Assembly: GCA_028714615.1 (NCBI GenBank)
Contig: JAQTMA010000107.1
Coordinates: 1 to 13,745 of the forward strand
Origin: Anaerolineaceae bacterium
GTDB lineage: Bacteria > Chloroflexota > Anaerolineae > Anaerolineales > Anaerolineaceae
DNA: 13,745 nucleotides
Reading direction: 5' to 3'
The notes under the pieces were generated by a model. The model searched no databases. It was given only the letters and a program-made list of their open reading frames with translations, and was not told the origin of the DNA. Shown here piece by piece: positions 1 through 8,703 of the stretch (position 1 is its first letter; each line of letters starts with the position of its first letter). The translations under genes and the position numbers were made by a program.

Positions 1-195
1 AAGAGGCCGAAGAGGAATTTGTAAGCGATCACCGCCCAAGAGACGTGAATCTCTCTTTCAATCTCCAGATCAAGATTATCTTTCGTCTTTTCAGGCATCG
101 TTCGATAATTCTATCCCAATTCCCCTGCCCCGCCACACCCCATTCGCAACATCGTCGGGTTGAGGGCGGTGCATCAGTCATTTCCTGGATAGGGG

Positions 196-223
196 TTGCC
201 CTTCATACCAAGAATGAAGGCAA
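196..223. other. Stem-loop
   Basis: TTGCCCTTCAT at 196-206 pairs with ATGAAGGCAA at 214-223, a 10-bp stem with one bulged C and a 7-base loop. No T-run follows it on either strand, so it is not a typical intrinsic terminator. It may be an RNA structure at the end of a transcript entering from the left, or a protein-binding site. The function is unknown. Confidence 0.4.
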
Positions 224-286
224 TCCATAATGATGATCGAACCTCAATTAAGGTTGGCCTAAATATTGGTACGAAATCAAAGTAGA

Positions 287-306
287 TTCTGACGAAACCG
301 TCAGAA
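287..306. other. Perfect 7-bp inverted repeat
   Basis: TTCTGAC at 287-293 and GTCAGAA at 300-306 are exact reverse complements around a 6-base spacer. It lies about 130 bp upstream of the proposed hsd promoter and could be an operator for a dimeric regulator or a small hairpin. A 7-bp repeat in AT-rich sequence can also arise by chance. Confidence 0.3.
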
Positions 307-434
307 CCAATCCCACATTCATCGGATTAAATGGACAACCTTCTGCCGCGGGTGTGGAATTCCCATGGCAAATAGGATCCAAATGATTACGATCTGATCA
401 CGACGAGCTGAGTGCAACGAGCCATGATCGAAAC

Positions 435-463
435 TTGCCAATTCCCGGCTTTGGCTATATGAT
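435..463 (+). promoter_or_regulatory. Probable sigma70-type promoter of the hsd operon
   Basis: A -35 hexamer TTGCCA (435-440) and a -10 hexamer TATGAT (458-463) each match the sigma70 consensus at five of six positions, with an ideal 17-bp spacer. Transcription would start near 470 and leave a leader of about 88 bases before the hsdM ATG at 558. The promoter overlaps the alternative TTG start at 435, which argues that this TTG is not used. Confidence 0.6.
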
Positions 464-557
464 AGGAACGTTCGGATCGCCCTGTATAAACCCATCCAAT
501 ACCATATGCGGCCCTTTACCGGTTCATGGCCTCACCCTGGCACAATCAAGGAACCAT

Positions 558-2135
558 ATGCCTGCCAACAATACCGAACTCGAAAAGCGCCTGTGGGCCG
601 CCGCCGACGAGCTGCGCGCCAATTCCAACCTGACCGCCTCGCAATACTCCGCCCCGGTGCTCGGCTTGATCTTCCTGCGCTACGCGGACGCCCGCTTCAC
701 CCACGCCCAGGCGGATCTGGAAGGCAAAGCCACCGGTCGCAAGAAGATCACCAAGATCGATTACCAGGCCCAGGGGGTCATGTACCTGCCGGAGACCGCC
801 CGCTTCTCGGCGCTGGTGAACCTGCCGGAGGGCGAAAACATCGGCAAAGCCATCAACGACGCCATGACCGCCGTGGAAGAGGAGAACGAGGACCTGCGCG
901 GCGTGCTGCCCAAGACCTATAACCGCCTGGATAACAGGGTGCTGTTCGAGCTGCTCAAGATCTTCAACGCTATCCCTATGGACATCGAAGGCGACGCCTT
1001 CGGTAAGATCTACGAGTATTTCCTGGGCAAGTTCGCCCTGAGCGAAGGCCAGCGCGGCGGCGAGTTCTTCACCCCCACCTCGCTGGTCAAGCTGATCGTC
1101 GAGATCATCGAACCTTACCACGGCTACATCCTCGACCCGGCCTGCGGCTCGGGCGGCATGTTCGTGCAATCTGCCGAGTTCGTGCGCCGCCATAAGGGCA
1201 GCGAAAGCGCCATCAGCCTATACGGGCAGGAGCGGGTGGAAGAGACCGTGCGGCTATGCCGTATGAACCTGGCCGTCCACGGGCTGCACGGCGATATCCG
1301 CCAGGGCAACAGCTATTATGAGGATGTCCATGATGCCACCGGCCGCTTTGATTTCGTCATGGCCAATCCCCCTTTCAACGTCAACGGGGTGGACAAGGAG
1401 AAGATCAAGGACGACCGGCAGCGCTACCCGCTGGGCATGCCCAACCCGGATAACGGCAACTACCTGTGGATCCAGTTGTTCTACAGCGCCCTGAATGCTA
1501 CCGGCCGGGCGGGCTTCGTCATGGCCAACTCGGCCAGTGACGCGCGTCAATCCGAGCTGGAGCTGCGCAAACAGCTCATCCAATCCGGCGCGGTGGATGC
1601 GATCGTGGCGGTCGGCCCGAACTTCTTCTACAACGTCACCCTGCCGGTGACGCTGTGGTTTCTGGATAAGGGCAAGCAGGGCACGCCGCGCGAGGACCAG
1701 GTGCTGTTCCTGGATGCGCGCAGTGTTTTCACGCAGGTTGACCGGGCCCACCGCGAGTTTACCCCGGAGCAGGTCGGAATGCTGGCCAGCATTGTGCGAC
1801 TGTACCGGGGTGAGGATCTGAATGGGTTCGTTTTTGATCGGGGAAATTACGCCCTGCCTGAGCCTCAATTAGGGGTTCTGGAGACCGCGTTTACCAACCG
1901 TCAGTATACCGATATCGCCGGTTTGTGCAAAGTTATGGAACGGGAATCAATTGAAGATCAGGGTTGGAGTCTAAACCCCGGGCGTTATGTTGGGGTTATT
2001 GAAAAGCAGCATGACGAGTGGGATTTTTCCGAGCGATTAGAAGAACTGAATGAGGAGCTGGAGCAACTAAACAGCGAGGCGCACACTCTAGAAGCAATTA
2101 TTGCCGATAATTTCGTTACTCTCTTGGAGAACTAG
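558..2135 (+). CDS. hsdM: Type I restriction-modification DNA methyltransferase subunit HsdM
   Basis: This is the N6-adenine methyltransferase subunit (525 aa), which joins HsdS to methylate the target and HsdR to restrict unmodified DNA. The N-terminal helical HsdM domain ([13 protein letters not shown]) is followed by the SAM-binding motif [10 protein letters not shown] at residues 193-202 and the catalytic NPPF at 270-273. A glutamate- and leucine-rich, probably coiled-coil C-terminus (about 490-525) fits the HsdS contact. I chose ATG 558 because AAGGAA at 548-553 sits just upstream, the protein then begins as the family does, and a promoter occupies the earlier in-frame TTG at 435. The gene is GC-rich until about 1840 and then becomes clearly AT-richer, like hsdS. 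Its stop lies 3 bp before the hsdS start. The identification is very secure; the recognised sequence cannot be read from the gene. Confidence 0.95.
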   Translation: MPANNTELEKRLWAAADELRANSNLTASQYSAPVLGLIFLRYADARFTHAQADLEGKATGRKKITKIDYQAQGVMYLPETARFSALVNLPEGENIGKAINDAMTAVEEENEDLRGVLPKTYNRLDNRVLFELLKIFNAIPMDIEGDAFGKIYEYFLGKFALSEGQRGGEFFTPTSLVKLIVEIIEPYHGYILDPACGSGGMFVQSAEFVRRHKGSESAISLYGQERVEETVRLCRMNLAVHGLHGDIRQGNSYYEDVHDATGRFDFVMANPPFNVNGVDKEKIKDDRQRYPLGMPNPDNGNYLWIQLFYSALNATGRAGFVMANSASDARQSELELRKQLIQSGAVDAIVAVGPNFFYNVTLPVTLWFLDKGKQGTPREDQVLFLDARSVFTQVDRAHREFTPEQVGMLASIVRLYRGEDLNGFVFDRGNYALPEPQLGVLETAFTNRQYTDIAGLCKVMERESIEDQGWSLNPGRYVGVIEKQHDEWDFSERLEELNEELEQLNSEAHTLEAIIADNFVTLLEN

Positions 2136-2138
2136 CTA

Positions 2139-3353
2139 ATGACAAATAACTGGAAGAAAGTTCGTCTAGGCGATTTAGGAAGAATCGTCACTGGACGAAC
2201 CCCTCCCACGAGTTGTCCTGGTTATTTTGGAGATAAATACCCATTCATTACCCCAACAGATATGAACGGGAGAAAAAAAGCAAGTTCTACTGAACGATAT
2301 CTTTCAATTGAAGGAGCACGTCTACTAAAAAACAATTTAATACCCCCAAAGAGTATTGCGGTTTCTTGTATAGGTTGGCAAATGGGAAAATCCATCCTGA
2401 CGACGCAGCCATCCTTTACTAATCAACAATTGAACACAATAATTCCCAAAGAAGATATCGATTCAGATTTTCTCTACTATATGTTGCTAACTAAAAGAGA
2501 TGAATTATTCAAACTAGGGGCAATGACTGGGGTTAGAACTCCAATTTTAAATAAATCAGCTTTTTCAGATTTCCAGGTAACAATTCCTTCAAAGTCAATA
2601 CAGCAAAAGATATCTTCAATACTTTCCGCTTATGACGACCTGATCGAAAACAACACCCGCCGCATCCACATCCTGGAAGAGATGGCGCAGGTGATTTACC
2701 GCGAGTGGTTCGTTAAGTTCCGCTTTCCCGGGTATGAGGGCGTGCGGATGGTTGGTTCATCTTTAGGAAAAATTCCAATTGGCTGGGAAGTAAGTTGTTT
2801 AAAAAGCATCCTTAATAATATCCGTGATAATGTATCTCCCGGCGACCATCTTAATGACCAATATTATGTTCCAATTGATTGTTTACCTCGTCTTGAGCTT
2901 GCCCTTGAGAATACCTTACCTGGTTTAGAAGCGAAGAGTAGCTTAATTCTATTCAAACGAGATGATATCTTGTTCGGTGCAATGAGAGCTTATTTTCATA
3001 AGGTGGTTGTAGCCCCATTTGATGGGGTCACAAGATCTACTTGTTTTGTATTACGTCCAAGAGAAAGCTATTTATCTTCTTTTTCAATAATGACAGTCTT
3101 TGACAACCGAACAATTGATTATGCTTCGAACCATTCTCGGGGGGCTACAATGCCTTATGCTGTTTGGGATGGATCGTTAAACGACATGCCTATATTAATT
3201 CCTGAGAAGAAATTGTTAATTAAGTTCAATGATTATGTAAGACCATTAATTACAAGAATTCAAAGTAATTTCTTTATTCAAAGAAATCTCCGCCGACAAC
3301 GGGATTTGCTCCTGCCGCGTCTATTAAACGGCGATTTGTATGTGGAAGGGTAA
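2139..3353 (+). CDS. hsdS: Type I restriction-modification specificity subunit HsdS
   Basis: HsdS (404 aa) recognises the bipartite DNA target and holds HsdM and HsdR together. It has the usual order: first target-recognition domain (about residues 1-165, beginning WKKVRLGDLGRIVTG), central conserved helix (166-200, DDLIENNTRRIHILEEMAQ then REWFVKFRFPGYE), second target-recognition domain (about 210-375), and a C-terminal conserved helix ending RRQRDLLLPRLLNGDLY. GGAGA at 2126-2130 is a good ribosome-binding site for ATG 2139. Both recognition domains are AT-rich (32% and 30% GC on sampled 60-base lines), whereas the central conserved stretch is 53% GC and resembles the rest of the operon, so the recognition modules look recombinant. 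The gene is intact and its length is usual for a two-domain HsdS. Confidence 0.95.
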   Translation: MTNNWKKVRLGDLGRIVTGRTPPTSCPGYFGDKYPFITPTDMNGRKKASSTERYLSIEGARLLKNNLIPPKSIAVSCIGWQMGKSILTTQPSFTNQQLNTIIPKEDIDSDFLYYMLLTKRDELFKLGAMTGVRTPILNKSAFSDFQVTIPSKSIQQKISSILSAYDDLIENNTRRIHILEEMAQVIYREWFVKFRFPGYEGVRMVGSSLGKIPIGWEVSCLKSILNNIRDNVSPGDHLNDQYYVPIDCLPRLELALENTLPGLEAKSSLILFKRDDILFGAMRAYFHKVVVAPFDGVTRSTCFVLRPRESYLSSFSIMTVFDNRTIDYASNHSRGATMPYAVWDGSLNDMPILIPEKKLLIKFNDYVRPLITRIQSNFFIQRNLRRQRDLLLPRLLNGDLYVEG

Positions 3354-3379
3354 TCTTTCTGTAAGCCTGTGAGGAGAAT

Positions 3380-4303
3380 ATGCCAGCTATATACTTTTTC
3401 GAGATCCTATCAGCAGTGATTGAATCTGGAGTTCAATCTCTTATGATCCAGGAGAGGCTAACCAAAGATCAAGTATATGAACGGATCTGGAATGAAATCA
3501 GAAATAATCGCCGCGAATGGTTCTCGGGGCGTGTTCCTAATTTAAATTATTGCCTGCCTGAGTGCAGACTAGCATATTTATATGTTATTGCAGCTTCCAA
3601 TGCTAATATTTTTAAAAGAGTCATTGAGATTGATGATGATCTACGAAATCACATAATCGCTTTAGCACAAAACAATGCTCAAATCCGTTTATGTGCCTTT
3701 GGCGCTGGTCCAGGTACTGAGCTTTTAGCAATTTCGAAATTTTTTGATCAATTACGCATCGGTCAAACAGTGTCCATTGATTTTCAATTATTGGATAAGG
3801 TACAAGAATGGATGAGTTCTTGGTTTGGGATTCGGGATCAGATTCTTGCAAGATTCAGGATTAATCATGGAATAAACCCAATTAATTGGCCAATTCATCC
3901 CAACGGGAACTTTGTATCGTGTGATGTTACAGAATTAGGCAGGTTGGCGAATTTGGGTAATGTTTGGAATCAAGAGATTTATATTCTTAATTTTATCCTC
4001 TCAGAAGTATTTGACGACAATCCGGGGCTAAGGGGATTCATGGCTACTGTAAGCCAAAGTGCTCCGCATGGAGCTAGATTTGTTTTTATTGAACGCAGAG
4101 GATACATTTGGGAGAAACAAATTAGTTCAATTGCTCAGGGGGCGGGATTGCAATTGTCCAAATTTACGGAATTATCAAGTCAATCATTAGACCCAGACGA
4201 AGATCCACGGTGTTTAGGCGAGATTTATCGAGCCTTGTCAGCAAACGGGGAAAACCCAAAGCAAGGGTGGAACGTGGTTTATAGTATTGGGATTAAAGCA
4301 TGA
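3380..4303 (+). CDS. Class I SAM-dependent methyltransferase-like protein inside the hsd operon
   Basis: I do not recognise a named family for this 307-aa protein. It shows a Rossmann methyltransferase layout: motif I FGAGPGTE (G108-E114), an acidic residue ending strand 2 (D139, FQLLDKVQEW), an acidic residue after strand 3 (D182, SCDVTEL), and a strand-4 segment IYILNFILSEVFDD (200-213). There is no NPPY/DPPY or PCQ motif, so it does not look like a DNA base methyltransferase; a protein, RNA or small-molecule substrate is possible. GAGGAG at 3371-3376 lies only 3 bases before ATG 3380, which is tight; ATG 3443 (MIQERLTKDQ) is an alternative start. It starts 26 bp after hsdS and overlaps the next gene by 4 bp (ATGA), so the two are probably translationally coupled. 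Its composition is AT-rich, unlike hsdR. Confidence 0.65.
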   Translation: MPAIYFFEILSAVIESGVQSLMIQERLTKDQVYERIWNEIRNNRREWFSGRVPNLNYCLPECRLAYLYVIAASNANIFKRVIEIDDDLRNHIIALAQNNAQIRLCAFGAGPGTELLAISKFFDQLRIGQTVSIDFQLLDKVQEWMSSWFGIRDQILARFRINHGINPINWPIHPNGNFVSCDVTELGRLANLGNVWNQEIYILNFILSEVFDDNPGLRGFMATVSQSAPHGARFVFIERRGYIWEKQISSIAQGAGLQLSKFTELSSQSLDPDEDPRCLGEIYRALSANGENPKQGWNVVYSIGIKA

Positions 4304-5235
4304 TAATATCTGCAAGTTATAAAACGGATATCCCTGCATTCTATAGCAAGTGGTTTATGAACCGCTTGAAGGCAGGATATTGCAAGATAGTAAATCCATA
4401 TGGGAAGCAGGTTTATCGTGTCGATCTACAGAAAGAAGCAGTTGATGGATTTGTTTTTTGGACTAAGAATATTGGCCCATTCATGAAGACCATCAAAACA
4501 ATCAACGCTGAGGGCTATCCTTTTATCATCCAGTACGCAGTTACTGGATACCCGCGTGCTCTTGAATTTTCTGTTGTTGATGCTGAGAAATCAATCCGAT
4601 CTTTTCGTGAGTTAGCCAACAATTATGGATCCCAGGTGGTGGTTTGGCGTTATGACACCATTGTTCTTTCATCTTTGACACCTTATGAATTTCACTTGGT
4701 CAATTTTGAGCGGTTGGCAAAGCAACTAGAAGGCTCGACTGATGAGGTAGTAGTTTCATTCGCTCAGATTTATCGCAAAACATTAAGAAATATGAATTGG
4801 GCATCAAAAGAATTTGGTTTTACTTGGTTTGATCCAGATAATGATTTGAAACTGAGATTAGCATCCGAATTGGCCCAGATCGCCAGAACTTATCGGATGC
4901 AATTGACCATGTGTTCTCAACCGGAATATCTTGCGCCCGGAGTTAAAGAAGCACATTGTATCGATATCCAAAGACTTTCAGCAGTTGCCAATCGTCCAAT
5001 CCATTCAAGGCTCAAAGGCAACCGAAGAGGGTGTGCATGCTACTATTCTCGTGACATTGGGGAGTACGATACCTGCCCTCATGGGTGTGTATACTGTTAT
5101 GCTGTACAAAACCGTGATCTCGCAAAATCCAGATATAAAAGTCATGACCCAGAGAGTGAATTCCTTTTTCCCCCTGAAGGATATGTTCCGTCCAGTAATG
5201 ATGAAGATCAAATAAACCAACCACGGTTATTCTAA
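4300..5235 (+). CDS. DUF1848 family protein with C-terminal radical-SAM-like cysteine motif
   Basis: The 311-aa product matches what I know of DUF1848: an N-terminus MIISASYKTDIPAFYSKWFMN, then VDGFVFWTKN, and a C-terminal GCACYYSRDIGEY followed by TCPHGCVYCYA. The cysteines fall at 245, 247, 259, 263 and 266; C259-x3-C263-x2-C266 has radical-SAM (Fe-S cluster) spacing. Unlike classical radical SAM enzymes, the motif sits at the C-terminal end. The reaction and substrate of the family are unknown to me, so enzymatic activity is inference. ATG 4300 overlaps the stop of the methyltransferase-like gene (ATGA), implying a coupled pair. The last part of the protein is acidic and probably disordered. 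The gene is AT-rich and is followed by a 61-bp gap before hsdR. Confidence 0.8.
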   Translation: MIISASYKTDIPAFYSKWFMNRLKAGYCKIVNPYGKQVYRVDLQKEAVDGFVFWTKNIGPFMKTIKTINAEGYPFIIQYAVTGYPRALEFSVVDAEKSIRSFRELANNYGSQVVVWRYDTIVLSSLTPYEFHLVNFERLAKQLEGSTDEVVVSFAQIYRKTLRNMNWASKEFGFTWFDPDNDLKLRLASELAQIARTYRMQLTMCSQPEYLAPGVKEAHCIDIQRLSAVANRPIHSRLKGNRRGCACYYSRDIGEYDTCPHGCVYCYAVQNRDLAKSRYKSHDPESEFLFPPEGYVPSSNDEDQINQPRLF

Positions 5236-5296
5236 GTAGATTAGTGATCTCGGCTCAGTGATAATCAAATATTCAAGCATTAGAGATCAATTGGTG

Positions 5297-8200
5297 ATGG
5301 ACTATTCCGAAGACACCCTCATCGAACAACCCACCATCCATCTCCTTGAGCAGATGGGCTGGCAGGCTGCCAACTGCTTCGATGAGACCTTCGGCCCTTC
5401 CGGCTCGCTTGGCCGCGAGACCCCCAGCGAAGTCGTCCTCACCTCCCGCCTGCTTTCCGCGCTCCACCAGCTCAATCCCACGCTCCCCGAGCCGGTGTTC
5501 GCGCTGGCCGCCGAAGAGCTGGCGCGCGACCGCAGCCTGGTCTCCCCCGCCGAGGCCAACCGCCAGGTCTACGAGCTGCTCAAGAACGGCGTCCCGGTCA
5601 CCTACCGCGACGGGCAGGACGTGGAGAGCTTCGAGCGCGTGCAGGTCATCGACTGGAACACCCCTACCCACAACGATTTCTTCCTGGCCTCGCAGTTGTG
5701 GGTCTCCGGCGAGATCTACAAGCGGCGCTGCGACCTGGTCGGCTTCGTCAACGGCCTGCCGCTGGTCTTCATCGAGCTGAAGGCCGCCCACGTCGCTTTG
5801 AAACACGCTTACGATGGCAACCTGCGCGATTACAAGGACACCATCCCGCAGCTCTTCTGGTACAACGCCTTCATTATTTTATCCAACGGCTCGCAGAGCA
5901 AGATCGGCAGCCTGACCGCCGATTGGGAGCACTTCAACGAGTGGAAGAAGATCAACGCTGAGGGCGAAGAGGGGGTCATCTCGCTGGAAACCATGCTGCG
6001 AGGGGTTTGCGTGCCGCAGCGGCTGCTCGACCTGGTGGAAAACTTCATCCTGTTCGAAGAGGCACGCGGGGGCTTGCGCAAGATCATCGCCCGCAACCAC
6101 CAGTACCTGGGGGTCAACAACGCCCTGCAAGCCGTGCGGGACGTGCGCCAGAACCAGGGCAGGCTGGGCGTCTTTTGGCACACCCAGGGCAGCGGCAAGA
6201 GCTACTCGATGGTCTTCTTCTCGCAGAAGGTGCTGCGCAAGCTGCCCGGCAACTGGACCTTCCTGGTGGTCACCGACCGGCAGGAGCTGGACGACCAGAT
6301 TTATAAGAACTACGCCAACTGCAACCTCATCCGCGAGGCCGAACACCTGGTGCGCGCTGCTAGCGGCGAGCACCTGCAGGCGCTCCTGCAAGAAGACCAC
6401 CGCTACCTGTTCACCCTCATTCAGAAGTTCCACGCCGAGCCGGGTCAGACCTATCCCCGCCTCTCGCAGCGCAGCGACATCATCGTCATGACCGACGAGG
6501 CGCACCGCAGCCAGTATGACATATTGGCGCTCAACATGCGCAACGCCCTGCCAGGCGCAGCCTTCCTGGCCTTCACCGGCACGCCGCTCATGGCCGGCGA
6601 GGAGAAAACCCGCGCGGTGTTCGGCGATTATCTCTCGGTCTACAACTTCAAAGCCTCGGTCGAAGACCAGGCCACCGTCCCGCTGTATTACGAGAACCGC
6701 ATCCCCGAGCTGCAGCTCACCAATCCCAACCTGAACGCGCAAATGGCCGAGCTGATCGAAGAAGCCTGGCTGGATGAGGACCAGGAGCAGCGCCTGGAGC
6801 GCGAGTTCAGCCGCGAATACCACCTGATCACGCGCAACGAGCGCTTGGACAAAGTGGCCGAGGACATCGTGCTGCACTTCCTGGGGCGCGGCTACCAGGG
6901 TAAGGCCATGGTCATCTCGATCGACAAGGCTACCGCGCTGAAGATGTACAACCGGGTGCAAATATACTGGAAGCTGCACCTGGCCGCCATCCTGGCCGAG
7001 CTGGAGAGCTGCGCAGAAGAAGACCGCCCGGCGCTTGAGGAAAAAGCGGAGTACATGCGCCAGACGGACATGGCCGTGGTGGTTTCGCAGGGCCAGAACG
7101 AGGTGCCCCAGATGGCCGAGAAGGGGCTGGACATCCTGCCCCACCGCCGGCGCATGCTGCAGGAAGACCTGGCGACAAAATTCAAAGACCCGCAGGATCC
7201 CTTCCGCCTGGTGTTCGTATGCGCCATGTGGATGACCGGCTTCGACGCGCCCAGCTGCTCGACGATCTACCTCGACAAGCCGATGAAAAACCACACCCTC
7301 ATGCAGACCATCGCCCGCGCCAACCGCGTCTTCGGCGAGAAGGTCAACGGGTTGATCGTCGATTATATTGGCGTGTTCCGCGACCTCCAGAAAGCGCTGG
7401 CCATCTACGGATCCGGCCTGGGCGGCGAATTGGGCGCGGGCGAGCTGCCGGTTCAAGACAAGCAGGAGCTGGTGGCATTATTGCGCATCGCCCTGCAGAC
7501 CGCGGTCGAATTCCTCACGCTGCACGGGGTCAGCTTGCCGGACATCCAGTCCGCCGAGGAGTTCCAGCGCGTGCGGCTGCTGGATGATGCGGTGGACGCC
7601 TTGCTGGTCAACGACGACACCAAGCGCCAGTATTATCTGCTGGCTGGAAACGTCGACCGATTGTTTGGCGCCATCCTCCCTGACCGCAGCGCCAACGAAT
7701 TCGGCCTGGACCGCAAGACCGTGATGGTCATCGCCCAGAAGATGCGCGCCAACAGCGATCCGGTGGATATCTCCGCGGTCATGGGGCAGGTGGACGTGCT
7801 GCTGGATGCCTCGATTGCCCCCAAGGGTCAGGGCTACGTCATCCACGGCCAATCCGAAAAACCGATCGCCGAGACCAAAGCGGGGAAACCTTCTCATTGG
7901 GTGGACCTGAGCCAGATTGATTTTGAAGCCCTCAAGCGCCAGTTCGCCACCGGCCGCAAGCGCATCGAGATCGAGCGGCTGCGGGCGATGATCAACGCCA
8001 AGCTGCGCAAGCTGCTGGCCTACAACCACCTGCGCATGGATTACTACGAGCAGTTCCAGCACATGATCGATGAGTACAACGCGGGGGTGGAAAATATCGA
8101 TGCCTTCTTTGCCCAGCTCGTCACCTTCGCGCAGGGCTTGAATCAGGAAGAGCAGCGCGGCATTGCCGAGCACCTGAGCGAAGAGGAACTGGCGGTGTTC

Positions 8201-8482
8201 GATCTGCTCACCCGGCCCCACCTGAAGCTCAGCCGTACCGAGCGCGAGCAGGTGCGCGAAGTCGCCAGCCGGCTACTGGACACCTTGAAAGCGGAATATT
8301 TGGTGTTGGACTGGCGCAAGAACCAGCGCACGCGAGCGGGGGTGATGGTGGCGATCCAGCAGGTGCTGGACCGGCTGCCGGGATTGTATGATTCTCCCCT
8401 TTATGAGGAGAAGTGCAGCACGGTCTACCAGCACGTGTATGACTCGTATTACGGGAATGGCAAAAGTGTGTATCGTTCATAA
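5297..8482 (+). CDS. hsdR: Type I restriction endonuclease subunit HsdR
   Basis: HsdR (1061 aa from ATG 5297) is the ATP-dependent translocase and nuclease of the complex. The N-terminal nuclease domain carries a PD-(D/E)xK-type site: D146 (CDLVGFVNG), then E160-L-K162 (VFIELKAAH). The SF2 helicase motor shows Walker A QGSGKS (297-302), Walker B DEAH (400-403), motif III TGTP (427-430) and motif VI QTIARANR (670-677). The C-terminal part resembles the DUF3387/EcoEI-type region (EEELAVFDLL, then LVLDWRKNQRTRAGV). GTG 5258 is an in-frame upstream alternative adding 13 residues, but MDYSEDTLIEQPTIHLLE is how the family normally begins. Neither start has a strong ribosome-binding site. The GC content jumps just after the start (70% on one sampled line), marking the right edge of the AT-rich cassette. 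No frame damage was seen. Confidence 0.95.
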   Translation: MDYSEDTLIEQPTIHLLEQMGWQAANCFDETFGPSGSLGRETPSEVVLTSRLLSALHQLNPTLPEPVFALAAEELARDRSLVSPAEANRQVYELLKNGVPVTYRDGQDVESFERVQVIDWNTPTHNDFFLASQLWVSGEIYKRRCDLVGFVNGLPLVFIELKAAHVALKHAYDGNLRDYKDTIPQLFWYNAFIILSNGSQSKIGSLTADWEHFNEWKKINAEGEEGVISLETMLRGVCVPQRLLDLVENFILFEEARGGLRKIIARNHQYLGVNNALQAVRDVRQNQGRLGVFWHTQGSGKSYSMVFFSQKVLRKLPGNWTFLVVTDRQELDDQIYKNYANCNLIREAEHLVRAASGEHLQALLQEDHRYLFTLIQKFHAEPGQTYPRLSQRSDIIVMTDEAHRSQYDILALNMRNALPGAAFLAFTGTPLMAGEEKTRAVFGDYLSVYNFKASVEDQATVPLYYENRIPELQLTNPNLNAQMAELIEEAWLDEDQEQRLEREFSREYHLITRNERLDKVAEDIVLHFLGRGYQGKAMVISIDKATALKMYNRVQIYWKLHLAAILAELESCAEEDRPALEEKAEYMRQTDMAVVVSQGQNEVPQMAEKGLDILPHRRRMLQEDLATKFKDPQDPFRLVFVCAMWMTGFDAPSCSTIYLDKPMKNHTLMQTIARANRVFGEKVNGLIVDYIGVFRDLQKALAIYGSGLGGELGAGELPVQDKQELVALLRIALQTAVEFLTLHGVSLPDIQSAEEFQRVRLLDDAVDALLVNDDTKRQYYLLAGNVDRLFGAILPDRSANEFGLDRKTVMVIAQKMRANSDPVDISAVMGQVDVLLDASIAPKGQGYVIHGQSEKPIAETKAGKPSHWVDLSQIDFEALKRQFATGRKRIEIERLRAMINAKLRKLLAYNHLRMDYYEQFQHMIDEYNAGVENIDAFFAQLVTFAQGLNQEEQRGIAEHLSEEELAVFDLLTRPHLKLSRTEREQVREVASRLLDTLKAEYLVLDWRKNQRTRAGVMVAIQQVLDRLPGLYDSPLYEEKCSTVYQHVYDSYYGNGKSVYRS

Positions 8483-8575
8483 ATAAAGCAAACACCAGGC
8501 GATCTCTGACCGGCCCGCCAGGATTTGGAATACCCGGTATCCTGCGATCAGCTCAAATTTGGCGTCGCGACTTGC

Positions 8576-8604
8576 TTGGCACTTTTTCCCAAATTCGCTA
8601 TACT
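8576..8604 (+). promoter_or_regulatory. Probable sigma70-type promoter for the secreted protein gene
   Basis: TTGGCA (8576-8581) and TATACT (8599-8604) are separated by exactly 17 bp, both close to consensus. The start of transcription would fall near 8611, giving a leader of about 90 bases before GTG 8704. It separates this gene from the hsd operon. I saw no convincing intrinsic terminator in 8483-8575. Confidence 0.6.
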
Positions 8605-8703
8605 TCTCTTATATTTTCCTCTCGTAAAAAGCTGGAGACACCCATAGTATTGCATCGCTTGGATCCTGCTCCGTACTCGTTTGTACCCTGATCTGGAGGC
8701 GCC

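Larger units (their letters stand above)
1..434. other. Upstream intergenic region, no supported gene
   Basis: I find no convincing gene here. Frames 2 and 3 are open for part of the stretch (frame 3 from the window edge to 230), but the translation shows no recognisable motif and no start with a good ribosome-binding site. A frame-1 reading stops at 22-24 and could be the last few codons of a gene lying to the left, which cannot be tested inside the window. The region is AT-richer than the hsdM body and carries two short inverted repeats, listed separately. It ends at the proposed hsd promoter. Confidence 0.5.

Noticed and set aside
45..230. 61-codon open frame near the left edge
   Set aside because: No motif, no good ribosome-binding site, and its frame is open to the window edge by chance in a region where another frame is also open.
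435..557. TTG start giving a 41-residue N-terminal extension of HsdM
   Set aside because: The TTG is itself the -35 hexamer of the proposed promoter, the extension does not look like HsdM, and ATG 558 has a good ribosome-binding site.
5879..7456. Minus-strand open frame of 525 codons
   Set aside because: It lies wholly antisense to hsdR, has no recognisable domain, and is expected from the GC-rich codon pattern of a clear helicase gene with all its motifs on the + strand.
8483..8575. Intrinsic terminator after hsdR
   Set aside because: Only a weak imperfect palindrome around ATACCCGGTAT is present, without a stable GC stem followed by a T-run.
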